Assembly: GCA_039944855.1 (NCBI GenBank)
Contig: JBDUXZ010000005.1
Location: forward strand, 124,001 to 188,000
Reading direction: 5' to 3'
Source: Rhodothermales bacterium
Lineage (GTDB): Bacteria > Bacteroidota > Rhodothermia > Rhodothermales > JANQRZ01
Length of the DNA: 64,000 nt
A model generated the notes under the pieces. The model saw nothing but the letters and a program-made list of their open reading frames with translations. It was not told where the DNA came from and searched no databases. A program made the position numbers and the translations under genes. Below, piece by piece: positions 9,907-19,731 of the stretch; positions within the stretch are counted from its first letter, which is position 1, and every line of letters starts with the position of its first letter.

Positions 9907-10721
9907 GGGTCGTCGTTCGTGTCGTTGAGGGACCAGTCGTAGCTGAGGAACTCGATGTCGTAGGCGCCGCGCGCGAGGCGGTCGCGCACGTCGCCGTCGA
10001 AGTAGGGGGCGATGAACGCTTGCAGCGCCGCGTCGTCATCGCCGAAGTCGCCACCGAACCAGTCGAAGATCTTGGAGAGGCGGATCGTCTCCGCATCCGC
10101 CGGCACACGGTTCTTCGCAGGGTTCGATAGGAAGATGCGGCCCTGTTCCTCGAGCTGCGTGTCGAGGCGGTCGCCGACGTAGGCTTCGGCGCGGAGAGGC
10201 GGGCAGCTGATCGCTGCGCAGACGAGCGCGAAGTGGATCCGCGGCTCGTCGAACTCCTCGCGGATCGTGCCGTGCTCGACGCCGTCCAGCGTCATCACAT
10301 CCCCGCCGACCGTGACGAACTCGACCTTGAACGGCGTGTTGACGAGCGGGATGAACGCCCCGCTGACGACGTCGTGGATGCTGTCGATTGGGTAGTTATC
10401 GACGACGAGCTTGAGGGTGTACGCGTTGTACACGTTGAGCCAGAACGCGAGCCGGTCGTCGTCGGAGAGCGCCGACGGATCGGTGGCGGCGAGGCGACCG
10501 AGGTAGCCGTCGAGCGGCGCGGGGTCGGCCGCGAGCGCGGCGTAATCGACGAACCCGCGCTCGTCCACAACATCGGCGAGGAGGGCGCTGAACGCGCTGT
10601 GGTCGAAGGACGTCGGTGCAGAAACGGGCCGATCCGGCTCGATGGACTGCACCGATGCGTTCGAAAGGCAAGCTGCGAGGAGCAGAGCGGGTGCGAGAAG
10701 GAGCAGGCGAAACACAGGCAT
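9903..10721 (-). CDS. DUF547 domain-containing lipoprotein
   Basis: The product is 272 residues from the ATG at 10721. This start gives a good lipoprotein signal (LLLLAPALLLAACLS, Cys 18), whereas the longer upstream frame does not look coding. DUF547 hallmarks are visible: LAFWLNVYNAYTLKLV and HFALVCAAISCPPLRAEAY. The function of DUF547 proteins is not known in bacteria. The gene overlaps bcp by four bases, which suggests a shared transcript and perhaps a link to oxidative conditions, but that is inference. Confidence 0.88.
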   Translation of the reverse strand: MPVFRLLLLAPALLLAACLSNASVQSIEPDRPVSAPTSFDHSAFSALLADVVDERGFVDYAALAADPAPLDGYLGRLAATDPSALSDDDRLAFWLNVYNAYTLKLVVDNYPIDSIHDVVSGAFIPLVNTPFKVEFVTVGGDVMTLDGVEHGTIREEFDEPRIHFALVCAAISCPPLRAEAYVGDRLDTQLEEQGRIFLSNPAKNRVPADAETIRLSKIFDWFGGDFGDDDAALQAFIAPYFDGDVRDRLARGAYDIEFLSYDWSLNDTNDDP

Positions 10722-10797
10722 GAGGGTTTCAGATGGAGAGTGGGCATCCAACGTCCTGCTCCCCCGCGCAGGTCCGGTCAAGGGCATCACATTCCGC

Positions 10798-11628
10798 TCA
10801 CTCCTCGCCCGACGCGCGGCCATTCCGTGACCACCCGGCAAGCGCGTCGAGTTGGTCGTAAGCCGTCATGTCGTGGTGAAGCGGCGTCACCGACACGTAG
10901 CCTGCTTTGATCGCAGCGAGGTCCGTGTCGTGGCCTTCGTCGAGGTCGATGAACTCGCCGCCGAGCCAGTAGTAGGGCCGGTCGAACGGATCGCGGCGTT
11001 CGTGGAACTCCTCCTCCCACCGCGCCCGCGCCTGCCTGGTGATCTCGATGCCGCGAATCGCGTCGTAGTCGCCGGGCGGGACGTTCACGTTGAGGAGCGT
11101 GCCGGGCGCGAGGCCCTCGGCGAGTACGCGCTCGGCGAGGTGGCGGGCAAAACGGCCGGCGGCCTCGAAGTCGGCCTCGGGGTCCCACGAGCAGAGCGAG
11201 ACGGCGACGGCGGGGATGCCGAGGATCGTCGCCTCGGTGGCGGCGCTGACGGTGCCGGAGTAGATCACGTTGACGGCCGTGTTCGGCCCGTGGTTGATCC
11301 CGCTCACGACGAGGTCGGGGCGGCGCGGCAGCAATTTCTGGCAGGCGAGCTTGACGCAGTCGGCGGGCGTACCGGTGACGGCGCGGGCCCACGCCTCGCC
11401 CGACGGGACCTCGAACGGCCACCCGTGCGCGCGGACGGGGTCGCGGACAGTGATGGCGTGGCCGACGGCGCTCTGCTCCCGCGCGGGCGCGACGACGGCG
11501 AGGTCGCCGAGCCCGTCGAGCGCGGCGGCGAGCGCGGCGAGCCCGTTCGCGTCGATCCCGTCGTCGTTCGTGAGCAGGATGAGCGGGCGGTCGGGCGAGG
11601 TGTGGAGCGGCGGGGTCGAGCGGGGCAT
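10798..11628 (-). CDS. surE: 5'/3'-nucleotidase SurE
   Basis: The product is 276 residues. The metal-binding Asp pair is at 22-23 within [15 protein letters not shown]. Further motifs are [10 protein letters not shown] and [23 protein letters not shown], all characteristic of SurE. The enzyme dephosphorylates nucleoside 5'- and 3'-monophosphates (and short polyphosphate in some species) with a divalent metal. The first ten residues before the core are a short non-conserved extension. It lies between panB and the DUF547 gene on the minus strand. Confidence 0.96.
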   Translation of the reverse strand: MPRSTPPLHTSPDRPLILLTNDDGIDANGLAALAAALDGLGDLAVVAPAREQSAVGHAITVRDPVRAHGWPFEVPSGEAWARAVTGTPADCVKLACQKLLPRRPDLVVSGINHGPNTAVNVIYSGTVSAATEATILGIPAVAVSLCSWDPEADFEAAGRFARHLAERVLAEGLAPGTLLNVNVPPGDYDAIRGIEITRQARARWEEEFHERRDPFDRPYYWLGGEFIDLDEGHDTDLAAIKAGYVSVTPLHHDMTAYDQLDALAGWSRNGRASGEE

Positions 11629-11718
11629 GGGCGGGTGGTGCGTGGATCGTGGTGCGTGAGTTTGGGAGGTACCGCGCGCTCGCCCTAGAGTTCACGCATC
11701 ACGCAATCCGCATCCCGG

Positions 11719-12558
11719 TCAGTAGCTCTCGTCGGTCGTCGGGAAGGCGCGGCTCCGCACGTCTTCGATGTACGCCTCGACGGCCCCGTGGGCGACGTCG
11801 GCGAGGTCGGCGTAGCGGCGGACGAAGCGGGGGTGGAAGTCCTTCGTCAGCCCGAGCATGTCGTGCGTGACGAGGACCTGCCCGCTGCACCCCGCCCCCG
11901 CGCCGATCCCGATCGTGGGGACCGAAATCGACTCGGTGACGTCGGCGGCGAGCGCGGCGGGAATCTTTTCGAGCACGATCGCGAAGCAGCCGGCCTCTTC
12001 GAGCAGCTTCGCATCCTGCCGGACCTGCTCGGCCTCGTCCTCTTCGCGGGCGCGGACGCGGTACGTCCCGAACTTGTAGATGCTCTGCGGGGTGAGCCCG
12101 AGGTGGCCCATCACCGGGATCCCCGCCGAGAGGATGCGCTCGACGGCTTCGAGCGCGACGGCGCCGCCCTCGAGCTTGACGGCGTGCGCCCCCGTCTCCT
12201 TCATCACGCGGATCGCCGAGACAAGCGCCTCTTTCGAGTTGCCCTGGTACGTCCCAAACGGGAGGTCCACGACGACGAGCGCCCGCGCCACGCCGCGCAC
12301 GACGCACTGCGCGTGGTAGATCATGTGCTCTAGCGTGATCGGCAGCGTCGTCTCGTTCCCCGCCATCACGTTCGAGGCGGAGTCGCCGACGAGGAGCACG
12401 TCGATCCCGGCGCCGTCGAGGATGCGGGCGCTCGTGAAGTCGTACGCCGTGAGCATAGCGATGGGCGTACCGGCGCGGCGCATCTCCTGCAGCGTCTGCG
12501 TGGTGACGCGCTTCGTGCGGTCTTCGAGCGTGGTGACGGAGGCGAGTTGGGTGCTCAT
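11719..12558 (-). CDS. panB: 3-methyl-2-oxobutanoate hydroxymethyltransferase
   Basis: The product is 279 residues. The family core begins at about residue 18: [10 protein letters not shown], then [19 protein letters not shown] and [13 protein letters not shown], which contains the metal-binding Asp. [14 protein letters not shown] and the catalytic-Glu region FAIVLEKIP follow. PanB transfers a hydroxymethyl group from methylene-tetrahydrofolate to ketoisovalerate, making ketopantoate for CoA synthesis. panC and panD are not in this window. The 90-base gap to surE is ordinary. Confidence 0.97.
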   Translation of the reverse strand: MSTQLASVTTLEDRTKRVTTQTLQEMRRAGTPIAMLTAYDFTSARILDGAGIDVLLVGDSASNVMAGNETTLPITLEHMIYHAQCVVRGVARALVVVDLPFGTYQGNSKEALVSAIRVMKETGAHAVKLEGGAVALEAVERILSAGIPVMGHLGLTPQSIYKFGTYRVRAREEDEAEQVRQDAKLLEEAGCFAIVLEKIPAALAADVTESISVPTIGIGAGAGCSGQVLVTHDMLGLTKDFHPRFVRRYADLADVAHGAVEAYIEDVRSRAFPTTDESY

Positions 12559-12640
12559 CGGCGGCGCGGAAGGTGACAGAAAGTCGGAAGGTTAACGACG
12601 GCATCCTCTGCTATCAACCGGCCCGGGCACGGAGAACACT

Positions 12641-12673
12641 CGAAGGCCCCCGCCGAACCGACGGAGGCCTTCG
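12641..12673 (-). terminator. hairpin, probable transcription terminator of the skp genes
   Basis: An imperfect inverted repeat has perfect 8-bp outer arms (CGAAGGCC and its complement) and lies 24 bases after the stop codon of the minus-strand Skp-like gene. There is no clear T run, so termination may be weak or rho-aided. Confidence 0.45.
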
Positions 12674-12696
12674 AAATCGTGCGGAGCAGGTCCGGC

Positions 12697-13281
12697 CTAG
12701 TTGGCGCCGGTGGGCGCGGCGCCCTCGCTCTGCGTCATGCTGATGCCGAGCTTGCTCATCACCTCGGCCGTCACGTCGACCGTGTTGGCCCCGGCGAAGA
12801 GGATCACGGGCTCGGTCGAGACGCGGCTGGAGAGGACGAGCTGGAGCCCGCGCGCCGTGGCGACCTCGTCGATCGCGACCTGCAGCTTCTCGAGGAGCGG
12901 CTGGAGCAGTTCGTTCTGCTGCCGGTCGAGGCCCTGGAGGCGGCGCTGCTGGTCCTGCTGGAGGTCGGTCTGCATCTGGACGATCTCCTGCTCGCGCGTC
13001 TGCCGGGCCTCGGGCGAGAGCACGCCGCTCTGGTCCTGGTACTCGGCGAACTTCTGCTGGATCGCCTGCTCCTGCGCGGCGAGTTCCTGCTGGTCCTTCT
13101 GTGCCTGCGCCTGCAGCGTCTGCTGGAGCGTGCGGTACTCCGGCATCTGCACGATGATCAGCTCGTAATCGGTGTAGCCGATCGTCGGGGTGGACTGGGC
13201 CTGGGCGGCGGGAGCCGCGAAGGCGGAAGCGAAGAGCACGGCGAGCGCCGCGGTGAAAACGAGTCGGTTAAACACGGTCAT
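12697..13281 (-). CDS. Skp/OmpH family periplasmic chaperone (copy 1)
   Basis: The product is 194 residues with a classical signal peptide cut near AAQAQ (about residue 29). The mature part starts with IGYTDYELIIVQMPEYRTLQ, the usual opening of Bacteroidota OmpH proteins. A long Gln/Glu-rich coiled coil follows (about residues 50-130), then a conserved beta-forming end (GLQLVLSS...VDVTAEVMSKLGI). Skp/OmpH trimers hold unfolded outer-membrane proteins in the periplasm and deliver them to the BAM complex. The gene follows a second skp-like gene and bamA, so the three form an outer-membrane assembly operon. Confidence 0.9.
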   Translation of the reverse strand: MTVFNRLVFTAALAVLFASAFAAPAAQAQSTPTIGYTDYELIIVQMPEYRTLQQTLQAQAQKDQQELAAQEQAIQQKFAEYQDQSGVLSPEARQTREQEIVQMQTDLQQDQQRRLQGLDRQQNELLQPLLEKLQVAIDEVATARGLQLVLSSRVSTEPVILFAGANTVDVTAEVMSKLGISMTQSEGAAPTGAN

Positions 13282-13363
13282 GGAATCGTTGTGATGGTGG
13301 TGGTCGAATTCAGGGTAGAGACGCCCCGCCGGGGCGTCTGTGCGAGGTATTGCCAATGGGGCG

Positions 13364-13894
13364 TCAGCTGCCGCCGCGGCCCGCTTCGATCCCGAGCTCT
13401 TCGAGCACGAGGTCGGAGATGTTGAGGTCGGGCTTGGCGAAGAGGAAGAGGAAGTCACCGCTCTTGTCGAAGACGTAGTCGTAGTCTTCCGCCTCGGCCA
13501 CCTCTTCGATGGCGGCGAGGACGCGCTCCTGCACGGGCCGCATCTGGCGCTGCTGCTCGCGGAAGAGCTCGCCCTCGGGTCCGAAGCGCTGCGTCCGCTT
13601 GGAGTCGAGCTCTTGCTCCTTCGCCGTGATCTCGGCGCGCTTGCGATCGCGCTCCGCTTCGGTGAAGAGCAATTCCCGCGCCTCGAAGTCACGCACGAGC
13701 GCGTCTACTTGCTGCTGGATCTGGTTGAGCTCGGCCTGCCACTGCTGTGCGAGGCGGTCCAGATTGGCCTGCACGGTGCGGTATTCCGTGATCTGGTCGA
13801 GCACGGCCTCCGAGTCGATGTAGGCGATGCGCTGCTGCGCCGCCGCCGGGGCGACGGCGAGGAGCGTCAGCAACGAGAGCAGAAGGGGGCGCAT
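13364..13894 (-). CDS. Skp/OmpH family periplasmic chaperone (copy 2)
   Basis: The product is 176 residues with a signal peptide (LLSLLTLLAVAPAAAQQ). It opens with RIAYIDSEAVLDQITEYRTV, runs through a coiled coil rich in Gln, Glu and Arg, and ends with DKSGDFLFLFAKPDLNISDL. It is a paralogue of the next gene at 12697 but clearly diverged, mainly in the coiled coil. Paired skp-like genes next to bamA are common in Bacteroidota. It starts 47 bases after the bamA stop, which supports co-transcription. Confidence 0.9.
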   Translation of the reverse strand: MRPLLLSLLTLLAVAPAAAQQRIAYIDSEAVLDQITEYRTVQANLDRLAQQWQAELNQIQQQVDALVRDFEARELLFTEAERDRKRAEITAKEQELDSKRTQRFGPEGELFREQQRQMRPVQERVLAAIEEVAEAEDYDYVFDKSGDFLFLFAKPDLNISDLVLEELGIEAGRGGS

Positions 13895-13941
13895 GGCGTC
13901 TTGTTTGGTGGACAAGCGAGAAGGTAGATCGCGGGGCCGGC

Positions 13942-16464
13942 TCACCCGCCGCCGAGCGAGAACTGGAAGCGCCACTGCGGCTTCACCTCGAGGGGCGCCC
14001 CGTTGCGGAAGTCCGAGAACGAGTCGATCTGGTAGCCGTAGTTGAGGTCGATCAGGCCGAGGAACGGGAGGAACAGCTTGGCGCCGAAGCCGGCCGAGCG
14101 GTAGAGCTTGAACGGGTTGTAGTCGTCGAAGCTGTTCCACGTATTGGCCGCGTCGATGAACGCGTACGGCGCGGCGGTGAACTGCGGCGTCTGGATCGCC
14201 ACGATGCGCGCCTCCATCGAGTACTTGTTGAGGATCCGACCGCCGACACGCTGCCCATTCTGCAGGGGCGTGATCGCGAGCGTCGGGTAGCCGCGCATGA
14301 AGATGATGTCCTTCCCGTAGCCCTGGAACGTGCTCTGCGCCTCGAGCGGCGAGCCGCCGACGAGGTAGCGTTGGAACTCCACGTCGTCGCCGTTGAGCGA
14401 GCCGATGTAGCCGAAGTCCCCGCTGAAGTCGAGCGCGAGGCGGCCGGCGATCGGCGTGACCCACCGCGTCTTGAACTCCTCCTTGTGGTACTGGATAAAG
14501 CCCGGCAGCGGCGCCGCGACCTCGGCCGAGAGCAGGAGGCTGGAGCCGACCGTCGGGAATTGCGGCGAGTCGAACGAGTTCCGCGTCAGGCTCTGCTTGA
14601 CGGTGAGCTCCTGGCTCCGCCCCTCGGGCAGCCGGTAGCTCCGGCTCAGCGACTCGCCGTTGATGCTGTAGAGCCGGTAGCTGAGGTCGGTGCCGGTCTG
14701 GAAGAAGTCGTCCGGCCACTTCAGCCCCTGGCGATAGAACAGCCGGGCGCCGAAGGTCGAGAAGCTGAGGTCGTCGCTGTTGCTCGTCGGGTCGTCGAGC
14801 CCGATGACACTCGTGTTGTTCGTGAAGTCGCGGTAGGTGTACGAGAGCGAGCCGCCGATGGGCGTGTTGCGCCCGCGGAACCACGGCTCGGTGAACGTCA
14901 CGGAGTAGCTCTGGTAGCGGAGCCCGCTCGTCTGCACGGAGAGCGCGAGCTGCTGTCCGTCGCCCGACGGCACCGGCTGCCAGGCCGAGCCGTTGAAGAG
15001 GTTCTGGATCGAGAAGTTGTTGAACGCGACACGGGCTTGGAGGATGAGCCCGTAGCCGCCGCCGCCCCAGCCGCCCGAGAGCTCGAGCTGGTCGCCCCCG
15101 GTCTCGACGAGGTTGTACGTGAGGTTGACCACCTTCGCCTCCTCATCGATCGACACGCGCGGGCCCTCGGCGAGCTTGGCCTGGTCGAAATAGCCGAGCT
15201 GAATCAGCTCGCGAATCGAGCGCTCGATGGCCTGTCGGCTGTAGGTCTGGCCGGGGATCGTGCGGATCTGGCGGCGAATGACGTGCTCCTTCGTCCGCGT
15301 ATTCCCCTTCACCGTGACCTCGCCGAACTCGTACACGTCGCCCTCGTCGATCTCGAACGTGATGTCGAGCGAGTCGCCGGCGACTTCGGTGATCTGCGGC
15401 TGGATGTTGAAGCGGAGGTAGCCGCGGTCCGAGTAGAGCGAGGTGATGTCGGTGTGCTGCGGGTTGTAGTAGAGCGAGCTTTCGAGCCGGCTGCGGCTGT
15501 AGACCTCGCCGCGCGCGAGGGCGAGCGCCTGCCGGAGCTGCTCGTCGGTGTACTCGACGTTGCCCTCGAACGCTACGTCGCGGACGTGGTACTGCGGCCC
15601 CTCCTCCACCTCGATGGCGACGACGACTTCCGGCTCCCCGCCGCTGGTGTCGAGGTAGACGGAGTCCTGGAGGATGCGAGCGCTGTAGTAGCCGCGGTCG
15701 TTGTAGTAGGCGATGAGGTTCTGCTTGTCCTCTTCGAACCCTTGCTTGTCGAAGGTCGACGCACCCCAGAAGCGCCACCACCGGTCCTCGGGCGTGTTAT
15801 CCAACTGCTTCCGCAGCTTCTTGTCGCTGAACGCCTGGTTGCCCTCGAAGTCCACGTCGCCGATCTCCACTTTCTGGCCACGGCTGACGTCGAACGTCAC
15901 CGTCACATTCCCGTCCGGCATCGCCTCCTGCTGCGTGTCGATCGTGACGAGGCGGAAGCCCTTGTCGGAGAAGTACTCGTGGATGACCTGCTCGGCGCGC
16001 TCGATGTCGGCGGGGCGGAGCGCCCGGCCGCGCAGGAGCGGGATCTGCTTGCGGAGCTCGTCGCGGTCGCCGCCTTTGACGCCCTCGAACTTGATCTCGC
16101 TGAGGCGGGGCACCTCCTCCACCTTGATGGTGAGGAACACCCCGTTGCCGACGAACCGGTCGGCCATCACGTCGATGTCGGTGAAGTTGCCGAGTTCGTA
16201 GAGCCGGCGGATGGCGTCGGAGATGGCCTGGTCGCCGGGGAGCGTGACCGACTGCCCGACGCGGAGGCCGCTGGACTGGAGCACGAACTGCCGCGCCGTT
16301 TCGTCCGTGACGCCCTCGACGGACACGCCGAGCACCTCGTACGAGGTGGGGCCGGCCTGCGCCAGCGGCTGCCCGATCCCCTGCGCGTGGGCGGATGGGA
16401 CCGCGACGACGGCGAGGAGGGCGCAGAGAAATAGGAACGGTCGAGTCAACGGCGGGAAGGTCAT
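13942..16464 (-). CDS. bamA: outer membrane protein assembly factor BamA
   Basis: The product is 840 residues from the ATG at 16464, which opens a signal peptide (FLFLCALLAVVAVPSAHAQ). The N-terminal half shows repeated POTRA units with phrases such as YEVLGVSVEGV, LSEIKFEGVKGG, VEIGDVDFEGN, YHVRDVAFEGN and YEFGEVTVKGN, so five POTRA domains are likely. The C-terminal half is the 16-strand barrel, with a region like the lid-lock motif at about VGGSPL and a final residue pattern fitting a beta signal. BamA folds and inserts outer-membrane proteins. The two skp genes follow it. Confidence 0.96.
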   Translation of the reverse strand: MTFPPLTRPFLFLCALLAVVAVPSAHAQGIGQPLAQAGPTSYEVLGVSVEGVTDETARQFVLQSSGLRVGQSVTLPGDQAISDAIRRLYELGNFTDIDVMADRFVGNGVFLTIKVEEVPRLSEIKFEGVKGGDRDELRKQIPLLRGRALRPADIERAEQVIHEYFSDKGFRLVTIDTQQEAMPDGNVTVTFDVSRGQKVEIGDVDFEGNQAFSDKKLRKQLDNTPEDRWWRFWGASTFDKQGFEEDKQNLIAYYNDRGYYSARILQDSVYLDTSGGEPEVVVAIEVEEGPQYHVRDVAFEGNVEYTDEQLRQALALARGEVYSRSRLESSLYYNPQHTDITSLYSDRGYLRFNIQPQITEVAGDSLDITFEIDEGDVYEFGEVTVKGNTRTKEHVIRRQIRTIPGQTYSRQAIERSIRELIQLGYFDQAKLAEGPRVSIDEEAKVVNLTYNLVETGGDQLELSGGWGGGGYGLILQARVAFNNFSIQNLFNGSAWQPVPSGDGQQLALSVQTSGLRYQSYSVTFTEPWFRGRNTPIGGSLSYTYRDFTNNTSVIGLDDPTSNSDDLSFSTFGARLFYRQGLKWPDDFFQTGTDLSYRLYSINGESLSRSYRLPEGRSQELTVKQSLTRNSFDSPQFPTVGSSLLLSAEVAAPLPGFIQYHKEEFKTRWVTPIAGRLALDFSGDFGYIGSLNGDDVEFQRYLVGGSPLEAQSTFQGYGKDIIFMRGYPTLAITPLQNGQRVGGRILNKYSMEARIVAIQTPQFTAAPYAFIDAANTWNSFDDYNPFKLYRSAGFGAKLFLPFLGLIDLNYGYQIDSFSDFRNGAPLEVKPQWRFQFSLGGG

Positions 16465-16595
16465 ATCGGGAGGGTGGGCGCGGGTCGGCGGGCGCTGGCG
16501 ACGCGGGGAACGGCGGGGCAGGCGCTCCGCAGAGGGCATCGGTTCGGCTTACGAACGCTGGCTGCGGCGGGGTTATTGCGCGGCTGCGGTGCCTG

Positions 16596-17411
16596 TCAGT
16601 GTGCCGGCGCAACGTCCGGCTGCACGCGGCCGAACCGGCGCTCGCGGTTCTGGAAGTCTTCGATGGCGGTGTAGAGCTGCTCGCGGCGGAAGGCCGGCCA
16701 GAAGCGCTCGGTGACGTGGATCTCGGTGTAGGCGAGCTGCCAGAGCAGGAAGTTCGACACGCGGACGTCGCCGCCCGTGCGGATGAGGAGGTCGGGGTCG
16801 GGCATCCCGGCGGTCGTCAGGCGCGACGCGACGGCCTCTTCGTCGACCTCGGCGGGATCGAGCCGGCCAGCGGCCACCTCTGCGGCGATGAGCCGGGCGG
16901 CGCGGGCGAGCTCCCACCGCCCGCTGTACGACAGGGCGAGGTTGAGCGTCATCCGCGTGTTGTGCTTCGTCAACTCCTCGGCCTCGCGCATCTCGGCGGC
17001 GGCCCGCTTCGGCAGCCGGTCGAGCTCGCCGAGGGTCTGCACGCGGATGTTGTTGTCCTGCAGCCGGCTCACCTCGCGGCGGATCGTGCGGACGAGGAGT
17101 TCCATCAGCGCGACGACCTCGGTCGGCGGGCGCTGCCAGTTCTCGGTCGAGAACGTGTAGAGCGTGAGGTGTTGCACGCCGATCTGCGCGCACGCCTCGG
17201 TGATGTCGCGGACGGACTCGACGCCCTCGCGGTGCCCGGCGACGCGGCTCTGCCCCTGCTGCTTCGCCCACCGCCCGTTACCGTCCATGATGGCGGCGAT
17301 GTGGACGGGGATCTCGCCGCGCGCCTGCAACGCCCGCTGACGGGCGGCGTCGGCGTCGGTCTGCGGCTCTTTGGTGAGGGAGACGATGGGCACGGGGCGG
17401 GATGGGGTCAT
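16596..17411 (-). CDS. uppS: isoprenyl (undecaprenyl) diphosphate synthase
   Basis: The product is 271 residues. The catalytic Asp is D43 in IMDGNGRWAK. The NW in FSTENWQRP, the SYSGRWEL block and the C-terminal DLLIRTGGDVRVSNFLLWQ are all diagnostic of cis-prenyltransferases. It condenses isopentenyl diphosphate onto farnesyl diphosphate to build undecaprenyl diphosphate, the carrier lipid for peptidoglycan. The N-terminal 35 residues before the core are a variable extension. dxr, which makes the isoprenoid precursor, lies in the same minus-strand block. Confidence 0.97.
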   Translation of the reverse strand: MTPSRPVPIVSLTKEPQTDADAARQRALQARGEIPVHIAAIMDGNGRWAKQQGQSRVAGHREGVESVRDITEACAQIGVQHLTLYTFSTENWQRPPTEVVALMELLVRTIRREVSRLQDNNIRVQTLGELDRLPKRAAAEMREAEELTKHNTRMTLNLALSYSGRWELARAARLIAAEVAAGRLDPAEVDEEAVASRLTTAGMPDPDLLIRTGGDVRVSNFLLWQLAYTEIHVTERFWPAFRREQLYTAIEDFQNRERRFGRVQPDVAPAH

Positions 17412-17667
17412 GCTTCAGCATGGAAAGGTACGGAGCGCCCCTTCCTGCCCTCGTGTGCCGCGCGTGAAAAGTCTACCGAAACGCGGGCTACGATGTTTGT
17501 GCTCCAGGTCCCGTACTGACCGAAGCCAGTCAGCCAAAGTCGAGGCAGGCAGCACGCCGACCTACTGTACCTTCCATCCTTCCGCCCACGCTGCCACGTC
17601 GGAATTATAGGGTGGCATTTCCACCCAACCAATGGTTCTGCCGCCGCCTCCAGCCCCGATCAATTTC

Positions 17668-18147
17668 ATGAAGCATCTCCTGCTCCTCGTCTTCCTCCTT
17701 CTCGCGGCGTGCTCAGCCCCGCATCGCGGGTTCGAATGGCCGAGGGAGCCTCTTACGCTTGCGGAGTACAACGCACTCTTCGCCGAGGTAGAGGTCGCGC
17801 AGAGTGAGACCTACGGCCGCACGCCCGAGGACGCTATCCGGATCGGACGCTACGGCCCCTTCAAGGGAATACAGGCCTCATCGGAGATGATCGCGCGCCT
17901 AAGGAAGGACGGGAAGCCACTGCAAGTGGTGACGCGAACATCGATGTACACCGTTGCCCCGGACTCCGCCTCGGCACAGCCTGCACCTCACGGTCCCCCG
18001 AGGCCGGAAGGCGTCGTCATCGTGGATTCGTACCTCCTCACGCCTGTTGGGACGAGTGACACCCTTCGGCTCTATTTCGACCCTTATCACGTAGCCCCGA
18101 TACGTGCCCCCCGAGGGATGGAGTGGGTATTCCCTGTGCAGGGGTGA
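17668..18147 (+). CDS. lipoprotein of unknown function
   Basis: The product is 159 residues from the ATG at 17668. A short signal ends in FLLLAACSAP (Cys about residue 14), so a lipoprotein is predicted. An upstream in-frame start at 17632 only adds a Pro-rich stretch before the signal. No family is recognised. It is the only plus-strand gene in the long minus-strand block between uppS and rseP. Its codons use more A/T than its neighbours, so it may be an insertion. An 18-base tandem duplication lies directly behind its stop. Confidence 0.65.
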   Translation: MKHLLLLVFLLLAACSAPHRGFEWPREPLTLAEYNALFAEVEVAQSETYGRTPEDAIRIGRYGPFKGIQASSEMIARLRKDGKPLQVVTRTSMYTVAPDSASAQPAPHGPPRPEGVVIVDSYLLTPVGTSDTLRLYFDPYHVAPIRAPRGMEWVFPVQG

Positions 18148-18150
18148 AGC

Positions 18151-18186
18151 GCGGCAGAACACTGTTTTGCGGCAGAACACTGTTTT
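18151..18186. repeat. 18-bp tandem duplication
   Basis: Two exact head-to-tail copies of an 18-base unit (gcggcagaacactgtttt) at 18151-18168 and 18169-18186, in the short gap between the convergent lipoprotein and rseP genes. Confidence 0.9.
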
Positions 18187-18203
18187 ACCGTCTTCCACTC
18201 ATC

Positions 18204-19625
18204 TCAGAGCCGGGTGAAGTCGTTGAAGATGACGAAGGCCATGAAGGCGAGGAGCAGCACGAAGCCGACCTGCTGCACGACGACGCGGACCCGCACCGAG
18301 GGCTCGCGCCGCGTGATCCCCTCGTAGAGCAGGAACACGAGGTGGCCGCCGTCGAGGACCGGGATCGGGAGGATGTTGAACACGGCGAGGGCGATCGAGA
18401 GCATCGCCACCATGAACCAGAACTGCTGCATCCCGGCGTCGGCCGCTTGCTTCGTCGCCTGCGCGATCATCACGGGGCCGCCGACGCTCTCGCGCACGTC
18501 GTCCTTCCCGGTGAAGAGCCGGCCGATGAGCTGGCCGTAGAGCCCGATCCAGCCCACGGTCTCGGCGCTCCCGGCCACGACGGCTTCTCCGAGCCCGTAC
18601 TCCCGTCGCTCGACGCCAAACTCCTGCTTCAGCATCTCCGCCGACGGCGCGTTGATCCCGAGCATAAAGCGCGGCTCCTCATCGTCGCCGACCGTCCCGC
18701 TCTTCGGCGTCACGGCCGCTTCGAACACGGCGTAGTCGGCCGTGCGCTCGACGGGTTCGAGCGTCGCGTCCTCGGTCAGGAGTGAGTCGGCGCGGGTCCA
18801 GCGCACGGTGATGGGCCGGCCCTCCGACTCCTGAATCGCTTCCGACATCTGGATCCAGAACGTGACGGGCTCGCCGTCGACGGCGACGATCCGGTCCCCC
18901 GGACGGATGCCTGCCTCGGCGGCGGGGTCGCCGCCGATCACGTTCCCCACGAGCGCCGGCCAGGGGTCGACGCCGAACTCGCCTTTCGCGCGGTTCAGCT
19001 GGGAGGCGAAGTCCTCGGGTGCGGTGAGCGTAACCTCCTCCCCACCGCGCTCGACGGTGTAGGTCGCGCGGTCGGCCGAGAGCGCGGCGATGCCGCCGGT
19101 CGGGTCGAACTCGCGGAGCGGCTCGCCGTTGACGGCGAGGAGGCGGTCGCCGGTGCGGAAGCCGATGTCGGAGGCAAGCGAGCCGTCGGCGACGTAGACC
19201 GCGCGGACGTTCTCGGCGGGGATGTACGTATCGCCGTAGCCCCACTTCAGCCCGATGAAGATGGCGAAGGCGAGGATGAAGTTGAAGATCACCCCGGCCG
19301 TGATCACGACGATCCGCTGCCACACCGGCTTCGCGCGGAACTCGTAGGGCTGCGGCTCCTGGTCGAGGTGCTCGGTGTCGAGGGACTCGTCGATCATCCC
19401 CGTGATTTTGACGTAGCCGCCGAGCGGGATCGCCCCGATCCGGTACTCCGTCTCGCCGACGGTCTTGCTCACGATGCGCGGCGGGAAGCCGATCGAGAAC
19501 TGCTCGACGCGCATCTTGAACAGCTTCGCCGCGAGGAAGTGGCCGAGCTCGTGGATGAACACGAGGATGCCGAGCGCGAGGCCGACCCAGAAAATGTAGG
19601 AGAGAATCGTGAGGACGAGGTCCAT
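18204..19625 (-). CDS. rseP: site-2 intramembrane protease RseP
   Basis: The product is 473 residues. The zinc-binding HExxH is at 25-29 (HELGH) in the first membrane segment. The third ligand region LDGG is at 424-427 (PIPVLDGGH). Two PDZ-like domains lie between, around VRAVYVADGSLASDIGFRTGD and GNVIGGDPAAEAGIRPGD. RseP cuts anti-sigma factors or remnant signal peptides within the inner membrane. It sits 106 bases downstream of dxr, the usual neighbour in many bacteria, and probably shares its transcript. Confidence 0.95.
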   Translation of the reverse strand: MDLVLTILSYIFWVGLALGILVFIHELGHFLAAKLFKMRVEQFSIGFPPRIVSKTVGETEYRIGAIPLGGYVKITGMIDESLDTEHLDQEPQPYEFRAKPVWQRIVVITAGVIFNFILAFAIFIGLKWGYGDTYIPAENVRAVYVADGSLASDIGFRTGDRLLAVNGEPLREFDPTGGIAALSADRATYTVERGGEEVTLTAPEDFASQLNRAKGEFGVDPWPALVGNVIGGDPAAEAGIRPGDRIVAVDGEPVTFWIQMSEAIQESEGRPITVRWTRADSLLTEDATLEPVERTADYAVFEAAVTPKSGTVGDDEEPRFMLGINAPSAEMLKQEFGVERREYGLGEAVVAGSAETVGWIGLYGQLIGRLFTGKDDVRESVGGPVMIAQATKQAADAGMQQFWFMVAMLSIALAVFNILPIPVLDGGHLVFLLYEGITRREPSVRVRVVVQQVGFVLLLAFMAFVIFNDFTRL

Positions 19626-19731
19626 CGGTGGGGGTCTTTGGTCAGTGGTCCGTAGGCGGAGGTCCAGAAGCGGGGGTCCGTCGCTTGGCGTCTAACGGAT
19701 GGCAAACCCCCGAGCGTGCCCGAGGCTCCGG

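Noticed and set aside
14371-16434. Long plus-strand frame opposite bamA (687 codons)
   Set aside because: It is an antisense shadow caused by high GC3. The composition is unnatural (Val/Glu/Arg/Asp blocks) and BamA on the other strand is unmistakable.
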